From Actinomycetota bacterium (GTDB taxonomy: Bacteria; Actinomycetota; Actinomycetes; Actinomycetales; Microbacteriaceae): a stretch of 32,080 nt of DNA. The stretch is from the NCBI GenBank assembly GCA_020161315.1, contig JAIUOH010000037.1:1-32080 (forward strand), read 5' to 3'. Shown one piece after another: positions 1 to 7,969 of this stretch. The translations under genes and the position numbers were made by a program. How positions within the stretch are numbered: position 1 is the first letter of the stretch; the number at the start of each line of letters is the position of its first letter. A model generated the notes under the pieces. The model saw nothing but the letters and a program-made list of their open reading frames with translations. It was not told the DNA's origin and made no database searches.

Positions 1-398
1 ATCAAGGGTCAAGTGGCGGTAGTGTGCAGGCAAGGAAGCGCAACCCTCCGGGTCAAGGTGTGAACAACCACAACCTACGAGGTGTTGCGCTTCCGTTTAG
101 AATCCGGGCCGATTGAGGTGGGATTGCTGTGGGCAACAGTGTCCCTCGGCCGCACCCACTCGACCGTTCAATGTGCTGGAAGGGGTGAATCAAATTCGCC
201 AAACGGGAGAAGCGTCTCACTTCTACCTGGATCGAATGGCATCAGGCTCGCTTGCGTAGCTCCGAAAGGTAGCGCACGCTCACAATGTCGAACACAATGC
301 GGATTGGACCGAACTTTTCCAAAAAAGGAAGCCGTCTGCACGTGAGCCACAATGCGTGGAGAATTAGGGCAGCGGCGGCTGCGGGAGAGGTTCGACTG
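1..398. other. Left-edge non-coding stretch, no gene recognised
   Basis: This stretch lies 3' of the DUF262 gene. Short open frames exist on both strands, but none has a credible ribosome site, domain or codon pattern. The contents I can support are an 11-bp inverted repeat (34-94) and an imperfect GTGAATC-A-AATTCGC dyad at 185-199 that resembles the operator near 11993. It may continue the island's cargo to the left or hold a decayed gene. There is no copy of the tRNA-Pro 3' end here, so the island boundary is not in view. Confidence 0.5.
34..94. repeat. 11-bp perfect inverted repeat enclosing smaller stems
   Basis: GGAAGCGCAAC at 34-44 is the exact reverse complement of GTTGCGCTTCC at 84-94. 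Inside the 39-nt loop are a short ACCC/GGGT stem (43-53, overlapping the outer arm by two bases) and an AGGT/ACCT pairing (56-59 with 73-76). The layout suggests a branched fold or a protein-binding structure. There is no U-tract, so it is not a standard terminator, and its role is unknown. Confidence 0.5.
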
Positions 399-2222
399 TC
401 AATCGATCGACCAAACGTTGTCAACCGCCAAATCAGCTAGAACCTCTGCCCTTGAAGTGATATCGCTTGCAAGAACTTCGTGCTTCGCGCTGTCACCGAT
501 CCACTTTGAAAGTTCAGAGTCTATCCAAGGGACGAAAGATCTCAACCCTGGGCGCTTCGCAGCGAGGTCGCCGTCGCGCAATTCACCGTTCGCTTCGCTC
601 GTCAAAAGTGCCAGGTTTCCAATCGAGTATTCTGGACTTTCAATCTCGCGAGAGGACTTACTCTGAGGTCTAATGTGCTCGATGGTCCAAGCGGTCAGAT
701 CCTGCCCTAATGTCATCGAATTGTGATGTTGCGCGAAGCGCAGAAGTACATACGCGACAAATTGCTTTCGCGAACGGCGCTTCTGTGCGTTGGTCAGCCG
801 CGCCTTGGGCGCATAGAACAGCTGTGCGAACGCTTTCTTAGTTGCCGTGGGGCTTGGAAGGCTCCCCTTGAGTCGCAGTCGGAAAGCATCTACGGTCGCC
901 TGCACGGCTGCCCTTGAGGCCGCCGCCTCAAGTTCGACTGCAAATCTGTTGTATCGACCGCGGGTACCCCCGGTGGAACCACTGTTTGTGAGGGCAGTGA
1001 ACTGAAAGTGGAAGTTCTCAATAGCGCGACAGGCAGCGATTAGGTCCTTCTTGCGCATCAAGGCCGTCTTTTCAAATTTTCGGACGACCGCAAGTAATGC
1101 GGAGTTCGCGACTGAGACGTTGAACAACGCAAGGGCCCGAATTGTTTCTGCAACTTCGGGAACCGCGAGAGCGCTCTTTGACCCCAAGAGCGACTTGTCA
1201 ATTACCAGGCCAACATCATCAAGGAACTGATACGCAATCGAATCGAACTCAAGTTCCTCAAGATACCTCAGGTGAGCTTCCGTCGACCCGGTTACAAGCT
1301 CAAGAATCTTCTTGTACAACTCTGCTTCGGTAGTCGCAGGACGACGTGAGTTCCATGACTGCCAAATAAACTGATCGACACTGGTCATTGACCCGGCCTC
1401 AGTCTGAACGCGATCAACCAATCGTTCCCAGCGTTCGGAAATGGTCTCTCTGTCTTCCACTTCCGTTGCACCACCTCGTACGAGTAAGTTTTTCACGAGG
1501 TCGGCGAGCCGGAGATCTGCACCTCGCGTATTGAGGGTCTCAAAAACAAGAAAGCCATCTTCTTCGGAGGTCAGTTCGACTTGAATGAGGCGCGCTTTAA
1601 GGACGTTATTGCGAAGTGATTTGAGTGTCTCAACAGTCTCGGACAAAGATTTGCCTTCGACCACTTTCTGGATCATTGCTTCGAAGTACTCGCGAGCGAC
1701 GCCGATCTGACGAGCGCTCCCGTTCCACTTTCTGCCTGACGGGATCGCATGCGGGTTTTGCACAACCTCCTTAAAATTTGGTTCATTCCGATCGATAACG
1801 GGATATTTCTTACCATCGTCGTCTTCAGCCACGAGGTACCGTTGTGTGTTGTTCACCTGTGTCTTGGCTTGCGATCTAAGTTCGTCCAGATCAGCACCTC
1901 CGCCGCTCTCACTCGCGAGCAGAAAGGCATCTCTGATGACCGACAGAATGATTGCACTAGTCGTCAGGCGTTGTTGGCCGTCGATAATCGAGTATGAGTT
2001 ATTAAACAGTTCTCGGGATTCACTCTCCCAGGTGACTGTCGAACCGAAAAAGAAATCACCCTGGGCCAAAACCACGTCACTCCAGTAGTCATCCAACTCG
2101 TCAATATCCCAGCTATAAGGTCGTTGGAAGTTGGGAACCACATAAAGACACGAGCGGAAGCAATCCTGGATTGTACGCGTCGTTGACTTGATTGGGATGA
2201 GATCCGAGGTCACTGAGGACAC
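399..2222 (-). CDS. Single-chain DUF262-DUF1524 (GmrSD/BrxU-like) nuclease
   Basis: A 607-residue protein with an N-terminal DUF262 domain: QRPYSWD at 33-39 and IIDGQQRLTT at 79-88, the nucleotide-binding/hydrolysis signature of GmrS. At the C-terminus is a DUF1524 HNH-like nuclease module: EHIRPQ at 515-520, then IGNLALL from 534 and a following Asn. Proteins of this architecture and length (GmrSD, BrxU) are type IV restriction enzymes that cut phage DNA with modified bases; the substrate here is unknown. The start is GTG at 2222, supported by AAAAGGAG (2229-2236) six bases upstream. It lies 145 nt downstream of hsdR on the same strand and could be read through or have its own promoter. Its base composition is far lower than the neighbours' (27/60 G+C at 1621-1680), which suggests separate acquisition. 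It would complement the type I system by attacking DNA that escapes it through modification (inference). Confidence 0.9.
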   Translation of the reverse strand: MSSVTSDLIPIKSTTRTIQDCFRSCLYVVPNFQRPYSWDIDELDDYWSDVVLAQGDFFFGSTVTWESESRELFNNSYSIIDGQQRLTTSAIILSVIRDAFLLASESGGGADLDELRSQAKTQVNNTQRYLVAEDDDGKKYPVIDRNEPNFKEVVQNPHAIPSGRKWNGSARQIGVAREYFEAMIQKVVEGKSLSETVETLKSLRNNVLKARLIQVELTSEEDGFLVFETLNTRGADLRLADLVKNLLVRGGATEVEDRETISERWERLVDRVQTEAGSMTSVDQFIWQSWNSRRPATTEAELYKKILELVTGSTEAHLRYLEELEFDSIAYQFLDDVGLVIDKSLLGSKSALAVPEVAETIRALALFNVSVANSALLAVVRKFEKTALMRKKDLIAACRAIENFHFQFTALTNSGSTGGTRGRYNRFAVELEAAASRAAVQATVDAFRLRLKGSLPSPTATKKAFAQLFYAPKARLTNAQKRRSRKQFVAYVLLRFAQHHNSMTLGQDLTAWTIEHIRPQSKSSREIESPEYSIGNLALLTSEANGELRDGDLAAKRPGLRSFVPWIDSELSKWIGDSAKHEVLASDITSRAEVLADLAVDNVWSID

Positions 2223-2367
2223 ACTGTGCTCCTTTTCAAGGGAATCTTTCGATCATGTTTCTTGACTGCTCTTAGAGAGCGAACGGCTGAGGACTTTCTC
2301 CGGCGACCAAGCTCGTTGCATGAATGAGCGAACGCCATCTCGGAGTTCCTTCGTATGGGCAATCAAC

Positions 2368-5304
2368 TCAGTAGTATTCCCGCACATAGCGCAGCGCCTT
2401 CTCGAACACGTCGTTGTCGCGGATCTTGAATTGCACATAGAGCGTCTGTCTTAGTGCCTTGCGCACTTCTTGGTCGCCCGCAATCGTGGACTGCCAACCG
2501 TCGAACCGCACTGCACGCACTACCTCGTCGATGCGATCGACAACGTTGGAGACGATGATCGGCGTCTCATCCCCCTTGAGCGCTTCGAACAGCTCGGTGA
2601 GCGCAGCTTTGCCCTGCTCTTCGCGAGGAATCTCCTGCTCAGCCTTTTCCGCAGCAACAGTGTCCCTCGCGAGCTCGAGCAGCTCACGCAGAAACTCGAG
2701 GCTGGACTGCTGAATATCCGCGTACTTCTCCCGCAATGTGTTCAGACGCTGTCCGAGCTCAATGAACACCGGGTTGCCCAAGTGCCGGGCGATACGTGCG
2801 GTGATCTGTTTCTCGATCTGCTCCGTCGACACGTCGGTGCGACGCCCAGTCATGAGGTCTTCGATAGTTTGGGCGTCGAGCACGATCGTCTCTTCGCCCT
2901 GCGGGATCTCGACGTGGATGTTCTCGTTGATCAGCTCGATCGTCTTCGCACCGAGCGCGTGCCACACGAGGCGGCCGGTGATGTCGGCGGGCCGCACCGA
3001 CTCGTACACTTCGGTGAGCCAGCGGTAGTCGTCGCGATAGGCCCGAAGCATCGGGTCTGGGCTGAGCGCCTCCCACAGCTGCGACACCACGCTGTACGCG
3101 AGGCCGAACGCGTCTTTGGTGGCGTCGTCGGCGATTGCCGCCTGCGCTTGAATCAACCCCTCATATCCACCGACCGAGCGATCGACGCCAGGGAAGAAGG
3201 CGAGCGCCGTTGCCATCGCCGGCGCCAGCTCTGCCTTCAGCTCTTCAATGTTTGTGATCACCTGCTGCACGGCGGCTTCGTCGAACGCGAGCGACTTGGC
3301 GACGTCGTCGAAGATACCGAGGTAGTCAACGATCAGCCCGTGCGTCTTGCGCGGCGGGTACACACGGTTTGTGCGGGTAATCGCCTGCAGCAGCGTGTGC
3401 TCTTTCAGCGGCTTATCGAGGTACTGCGTCTGCAGGATCGGGGCATCGAACCCGGTGAGCAGCTTCGCCGTCACGATGATGATCTTCAACGGGTCGGCAG
3501 GGTCGTTGAACCTGGCGAGCACCTGTTCGAGCTCGTCAGCGCCCGGCGTCCATTCCGCCCAGCTGGAAGTATCGGTGCGCGACTTCGACATCACAATCGT
3601 GGATGCCTCGGGCGGCAGCATCGTGTCGAGCGCTTCCTTGTACGCAACACAGGATGCCTTGTCGTAAGCGACCAACTGCGCTTTGAACCCTTCGGGCTCC
3701 ACCTTCGTGGTGAAGTGCTCGACGACATCGGCGGCGATCTGGCGGATGCGCTCCGGTGCCTTGATGAGCACCTCGATGGACGCCGCCTTCTTCGATAGCG
3801 TGGTCTTCTCGCCCTCGCTCAGGCCCCGCTCGGCGGCGAGCTCTTCGAACGCGGTGTCGATCTTCTCCTGATCGAGGTGGATCGCGCTCAATCTTGGCTC
3901 GAAATGCAAAGGCAAGGTCGCCCCATCACGGATGGAGTCCTGGAACGAGTACCGCGACAGGTATCCGCCCTCGTCTTCGGGTGACCCGAACCACATGAAG
4001 GTGTTGCGGTCACGCTTGTTGATCGGGGTGCCAGTCAGTCCGAACAGGAACGCGTTCGGCAGCGCCTCACGCATCCGCTGCCCGTAGTCGCCCTCTTGCG
4101 AGCGGTGTGCCTCGTCGACCATGGCGATGATGTTCTGCCGGTCGTTGAGTACCCCGGATGCCTCACCGAACTTGTGAATCGTCGTGATGATGATCCGCCG
4201 CGCCCCCTGACTCAGCATCGTTTGCAGCTCGAGGCGGGAGCTTGCGGAAACGAGCCCAGGAACATCGGTTGCGTTGAAGGTCCCGGTGATCTGAGTGTCG
4301 AGGTCAATCCGGTCGACCACGATGAGGATCGTCGGGTTCGTCAACTCTGCCATCGCACGCAGCTTCAGCGCGGTGAACACCATTAGCAACGACTTGCCCG
4401 ACCCCTGGAAATGCCAGATGAGGCCCTGCTTGATGCGCCCGTGCAGCACGCGCTCAACGATCAGGTTCGTCGCCTGGAACTGTTGGAACCGGGCGATGAT
4501 CTTGATCTTGCGGTGCTTCGCATCGGTCGCGTACACGGTGAAGAACCGGAGGAAGTCGAGGATGGATGCCGGCTTCAGCACGCCGTTCACGGCGTCCTTG
4601 ACGACCTCGAGCCCGACCTTCGTCGGGGCGTCGGGATCAGTCTCTTCCTCACGCCACGGCCCCCACTTCTCGACGGGCATCCCGACCGTGCCATATCGGA
4701 AGTCTTTGCCCTCGGTAGCGAACGAAAACACGTTCGGCACGAAGAACTGCGGCACGCTGGCTTCGTAGTCGTCGTGGATCTGCGCCGCACCGTCAATCCA
4801 CGAGGACGCCGCCCGGATCGGCGTCTTCGCCTCACCGACCACCAGCGGGAACCCGTTGCACCACAGCACGAGATCGAACCGCTTGCCCAACCGACCAATC
4901 TGGAACGATACCTCAGTGGAGACGACCCACTGATTCGATGAATCGTCTTCGGGGTGGTCGAAGTCGATCAGCCGCACCGTGGTGTGTTCGCCGTTCGGGC
5001 CGAACGGCATCGACTTCGCACCCGTCAGCCACGCCATGAACTCCTCGTTCGCGACCACTGGGTGCGGGCTGTTGCGTGCCGAGATCAGAATCGCCCGCAA
5101 CGTGTAGATGACCTCGTCGGCCTTCGCCGGTTCTGCCGCGATCTCGGGGTTCAGCCGGACCAGAGCATCTTTGACCAGACCCTCCAACAGCACCTCATCC
5201 GGACGGCGAGGAAGCTCGGTGCCCGGGATGAACTGCACGTCAGCGGATGCCACCAGATCGCGTACGAAGTCACGCACCGTGTTTGCCTCATTGAACTGCG
5301 CCAT
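2368..5304 (-). CDS. hsdR: Type I restriction endonuclease subunit R
   Basis: A 978-residue motor/nuclease subunit, normal length for HsdR. The N-terminal PD-(D/E)xK nuclease is visible as D144 ... E158-A-K160 (GEAK). The SF2 translocase follows: Walker A QGSGKS at about 300-305, DEAH at 397-400, TGTP at 424-427, and a C-terminal RecA lobe with KLLTGFDAP and the QAITRTNR arginine-finger region. The C-terminal helical part, which usually docks on the methyltransferase, is present. With HsdM2S it translocates unmethylated DNA and cuts it at a distance. The ATG start at 5304 overlaps the hsdS stop by one base (TGATG), so translation is coupled. No frameshift or lost catalytic residue was seen; the gene appears functional. 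Confidence 0.97.
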   Translation of the reverse strand: MAQFNEANTVRDFVRDLVASADVQFIPGTELPRRPDEVLLEGLVKDALVRLNPEIAAEPAKADEVIYTLRAILISARNSPHPVVANEEFMAWLTGAKSMPFGPNGEHTTVRLIDFDHPEDDSSNQWVVSTEVSFQIGRLGKRFDLVLWCNGFPLVVGEAKTPIRAASSWIDGAAQIHDDYEASVPQFFVPNVFSFATEGKDFRYGTVGMPVEKWGPWREEETDPDAPTKVGLEVVKDAVNGVLKPASILDFLRFFTVYATDAKHRKIKIIARFQQFQATNLIVERVLHGRIKQGLIWHFQGSGKSLLMVFTALKLRAMAELTNPTILIVVDRIDLDTQITGTFNATDVPGLVSASSRLELQTMLSQGARRIIITTIHKFGEASGVLNDRQNIIAMVDEAHRSQEGDYGQRMREALPNAFLFGLTGTPINKRDRNTFMWFGSPEDEGGYLSRYSFQDSIRDGATLPLHFEPRLSAIHLDQEKIDTAFEELAAERGLSEGEKTTLSKKAASIEVLIKAPERIRQIAADVVEHFTTKVEPEGFKAQLVAYDKASCVAYKEALDTMLPPEASTIVMSKSRTDTSSWAEWTPGADELEQVLARFNDPADPLKIIIVTAKLLTGFDAPILQTQYLDKPLKEHTLLQAITRTNRVYPPRKTHGLIVDYLGIFDDVAKSLAFDEAAVQQVITNIEELKAELAPAMATALAFFPGVDRSVGGYEGLIQAQAAIADDATKDAFGLAYSVVSQLWEALSPDPMLRAYRDDYRWLTEVYESVRPADITGRLVWHALGAKTIELINENIHVEIPQGEETIVLDAQTIEDLMTGRRTDVSTEQIEKQITARIARHLGNPVFIELGQRLNTLREKYADIQQSSLEFLRELLELARDTVAAEKAEQEIPREEQGKAALTELFEALKGDETPIIVSNVVDRIDEVVRAVRFDGWQSTIAGDQEVRKALRQTLYVQFKIRDNDVFEKALRYVREYY

Positions 5305-6479
5305 CAGTTACCTCCGAAGATCTCGGTCAGCACAGACTTCCGCACGACCGAAGTGGCATCCATCTCACTCCGCAGCACATCGAGGACCCCTTCGAGCTTG
5401 TCCAGATGATCGACGATCGTCTGCCGTTCGTTCGGGTCCGCTGACCACGGAATGAGTTGCTCATTGAGCCAGCGAACAGCGAGGTTCCCGAGGCCAACGG
5501 TGCCCGAAGCGCCCTCACTCATGCGCGCTTGCATTCCGTCCTCGTTGAGAACACGGAACAGGAACTTCCTGTCCGCCGGATTCTTCACCTGCATCAGGAA
5601 CTGGAACGCGGAGACCGCGTAACCGTGTGCTTCCTCAGGAGGGATGTAGACGTTGCCAATCCGTTGCCGGTTGCCGTTCGTGCGGATCAGAATCAGGCTG
5701 CTGTCGTCAATGCGACCAACGCTGTCAGGTAAACCGCTGACGTAACCGAGGCCATCTAAGTCAATGGTTCCATCGGGCTTCGTATTCGGGATACCCAAGA
5801 CTGGAACAGATCCCGGGATGCTCGTCTCATGGACGTCGGATGCTGCGAACGATGGCCCTGACCGGGTAGTTGCGATGTCTCCGAGTTTTGACCTGGTCGT
5901 CAGTGAGGCCAGCCGAGCTGCAGTTGCATGGGCCAGCGACGTGCGAGAAGCGGAGATCGTACCGCTGAGCGCGAGCTTGTGGCGCTCGATGGCCCAGAGG
6001 AGGTCGGCGATGCGCTTCTGCTCGTCGAGGGGTGGGAGGTCAAACTCGAAATTGGCCAGGTCGCGCCAGTTGGTCCGAGGCGAGAGAGAGCCCGCGGAAG
6101 TGTCGAGAGCATGATCGAAGAAGCGGTCAGACTGCACAAGGAAGGGCAGGAACTCACCCATCAGGTGCGACTCGTCGGCCTCGAAGGTGTAAACATCTCC
6201 GGAGCAGATGGCGTCGAACTCGGCGAAAGCGACCTTGCGTTGGTAGGCGCGGCGCTTGCCGAACAGCGTTTGGCCAGGCTGCACCCGGCGAGTGAACGTC
6301 GTCCCGTCCGCCGCTGACCCCCAGCGCTCGATCTTGAGTTCGCCCGGGTCCATGTGTTCCATCGCGATGACGCGATCGATGCCAGCGGCATCCGCATCCT
6401 TCACGGTCTGGTTCACGTTGCGAACGACATCACCGAAGGTGACGCGCTTCCACGAGGACTTATCGAGAGCGAGGCTCAT
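5304..6479 (-). CDS. hsdS: Type I RM specificity subunit S
   Basis: A 391-residue HsdS with the usual two target-recognition domains. TRD1 spans about residues 8-150 and ends in PPLDEQKRIADLL (149-161), the classic start of the first conserved coiled-coil spacer. TRD2 runs from about 195 to 350 and is followed by a second helix region (NERQTIVDHLDKLEGVLDVL, about 352-371). It determines the bipartite sequence methylated or cut by the complex; the target cannot be read from sequence. The start ATG (6479) overlaps the upstream hsdM stop by four bases (ATGA) and its own stop overlaps hsdR by one. TRDs in such genes recombine often, so specificity is probably strain-specific. The second HsdS-like domain of the operon is fused to the methyltransferase at 9462-11426. 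Confidence 0.95.
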   Translation of the reverse strand: MSLALDKSSWKRVTFGDVVRNVNQTVKDADAAGIDRVIAMEHMDPGELKIERWGSAADGTTFTRRVQPGQTLFGKRRAYQRKVAFAEFDAICSGDVYTFEADESHLMGEFLPFLVQSDRFFDHALDTSAGSLSPRTNWRDLANFEFDLPPLDEQKRIADLLWAIERHKLALSGTISASRTSLAHATAARLASLTTRSKLGDIATTRSGPSFAASDVHETSIPGSVPVLGIPNTKPDGTIDLDGLGYVSGLPDSVGRIDDSSLILIRTNGNRQRIGNVYIPPEEAHGYAVSAFQFLMQVKNPADRKFLFRVLNEDGMQARMSEGASGTVGLGNLAVRWLNEQLIPWSADPNERQTIVDHLDKLEGVLDVLRSEMDATSVVRKSVLTEIFGGN

Positions 6480-7969
6480 GCGGTCACCTCCCCTCGCAGC
6501 AGCGACAGCACGTTGGCGATCGCGTCGTCCGAGGCATCCGCCGCTTCACGCCAGCTCGTCAGTGCGTCGGCAACATCGACTTCCGCGCCTGCACCTGCTG
6601 CCTTCGCGCCGGACACATACAGCGGGATGGCCAGGCTGTAGCCCTTGTCCGCGATCTGGTCGAGCGTGGCGACCGACGCGAACCCGTCGACCTGGACGAA
6701 CCCGCGGTACGCGTCGAGGATCTTCGCCTGATGCGTCTCGCGCAGGAACGACTGCGCTTGCTCGCGGGCTACTTCGTCGACGGCGTTGATGAACTGCACC
6801 TTGCCCCGCCGTCCGGCGGGCTTGGTGGTGCGGAGGGTGATGACGACGGCCTCCATCGGCGAGTTGTAGAACAGCCCCGCCCCCAGGCCGAGCACGCACT
6901 CAAGCAGGTCTGACTTCACCAGTGCTTCACGGAGCGCAGCCTCTTCTCGGCGGAACAGCACCCCGTGTGGAAAGAGGATCGCTGCGCGCCCGGTCTTGGG
7001 GTCGAGGCTCTTGGCGATGTGCTGGAAGAACGCGTAGTCGGCGCGGCCCTGCGGGGGAACACCCCAAATGTTGCGTCCGTAGGGGTCAGTGGCGAAGGCA
7101 TCCCTATTCCAGGCTTTGATCGAGTACGGCGGGTTGGCGAGCACCACGTCGAACGTCTGCAACGCGCCTTTGCGGTCGAGGAACGCGGGTTTGGTGAGGG
7201 TGTCGCCGTGGGCGATCTGGCCGTCGGTGATGCCGTGCAGGAACAGGTTCATGCGGGCAATGGCGGAGGTTCCGTAGTTGAGTTCCTGCCCGTAGAGCTT
7301 CAGGCCTCGCCACTCCTTGCCCTGGCGTTTCACCTCAGCGGCGGTGGAGATAAGCATGCCGCCCGTGCCGCACGTGGGGTCGTATACCGACTCGCCCGGC
7401 TGGGGTTCGAGCATGAGGGTCATCAGGTGCACGAGGGTGCGGTTCGTGTAGAACTCCTGCGCGGTGTGGCCCGAGTCATCGGCGAACTTCTTGATCAGGT
7501 ACTCGTAGCCATTGCCGAGTTCGTCTTCGGGCAGGTTTGCGATCGACAGTGTCTGGGTAGAGAAATGCTCGATGAGGTCGGCGAGCGTGGAGTCGGGCAG
7601 CAGGTTCTTGTTGCCCCAGTCACCATCGCCGAACACGCCCGGGAGGGTGTCGGGGTTGGCGGACTCGATGGCGCGCATCGCTTTCAGTACCGTGGCGCCG
7701 ATGTTCTCGGTGACCGCGCGGACGTCGCGCCAGTGGCATCCGTCCGGGATCGCGAAGCGGTGATTCTCTGGAAGGTCGGCGAGTTCGTCGTCGCCGTAGG
7801 TGTCGAGTGCTGCGGCGTGTTCTTCGTCGTAGACGTCGGAGATGCGCTTGAGGAACACCAGCGGGAAGATGTACTGCTTGTAGTCGCCGGCGTCGATGAG
7901 GCCGCGCAACACGACCGCGGCGCCCCACAGGTAGTTCTCCAGTTCGCGCTGGGTGATCCGGGTGCTCAT
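6476..7969 (-). CDS. hsdM: Type I RM methyltransferase subunit M (second copy)
   Basis: A 497-residue HsdM with the N-terminal helical domain (residues 1-150) and an N6-adenine methyltransferase domain carrying motif I DPTCGTGGM (197-205) and motif IV NPPY (279-282). The start is the ATG at 7969, which overlaps the stop of the preceding hsdM by four bases (ATGA); the frame stays open further upstream, but only antisense to codon use of that gene. It is clearly paralogous to that neighbour, but the usual G-x-F/Y-Y-T-P element just before motif I reads AQEFYTNR (170-177), whereas the neighbour keeps AGEYYTPR. I recall such HsdMs in other actinobacteria, so it is probably active. Having two distinct HsdM genes beside one hsdS is the oddity: they may form a heterodimer on HsdS, or serve HsdS and the TRD-bearing fusion respectively. 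Confidence 0.95.
   Translation of the reverse strand: MSTRITQRELENYLWGAAVVLRGLIDAGDYKQYIFPLVFLKRISDVYDEEHAAALDTYGDDELADLPENHRFAIPDGCHWRDVRAVTENIGATVLKAMRAIESANPDTLPGVFGDGDWGNKNLLPDSTLADLIEHFSTQTLSIANLPEDELGNGYEYLIKKFADDSGHTAQEFYTNRTLVHLMTLMLEPQPGESVYDPTCGTGGMLISTAAEVKRQGKEWRGLKLYGQELNYGTSAIARMNLFLHGITDGQIAHGDTLTKPAFLDRKGALQTFDVVLANPPYSIKAWNRDAFATDPYGRNIWGVPPQGRADYAFFQHIAKSLDPKTGRAAILFPHGVLFRREEAALREALVKSDLLECVLGLGAGLFYNSPMEAVVITLRTTKPAGRRGKVQFINAVDEVAREQAQSFLRETHQAKILDAYRGFVQVDGFASVATLDQIADKGYSLAIPLYVSGAKAAGAGAEVDVADALTSWREAADASDDAIANVLSLLRGEVTA

Noticed and set aside
2470-3798. Long plus-strand open frame (442 codons) within hsdR
   Set aside because: It is antisense to hsdR over its full length, Arg/Val/Leu-rich, and shows no domain; GC-rich third positions create such frames.
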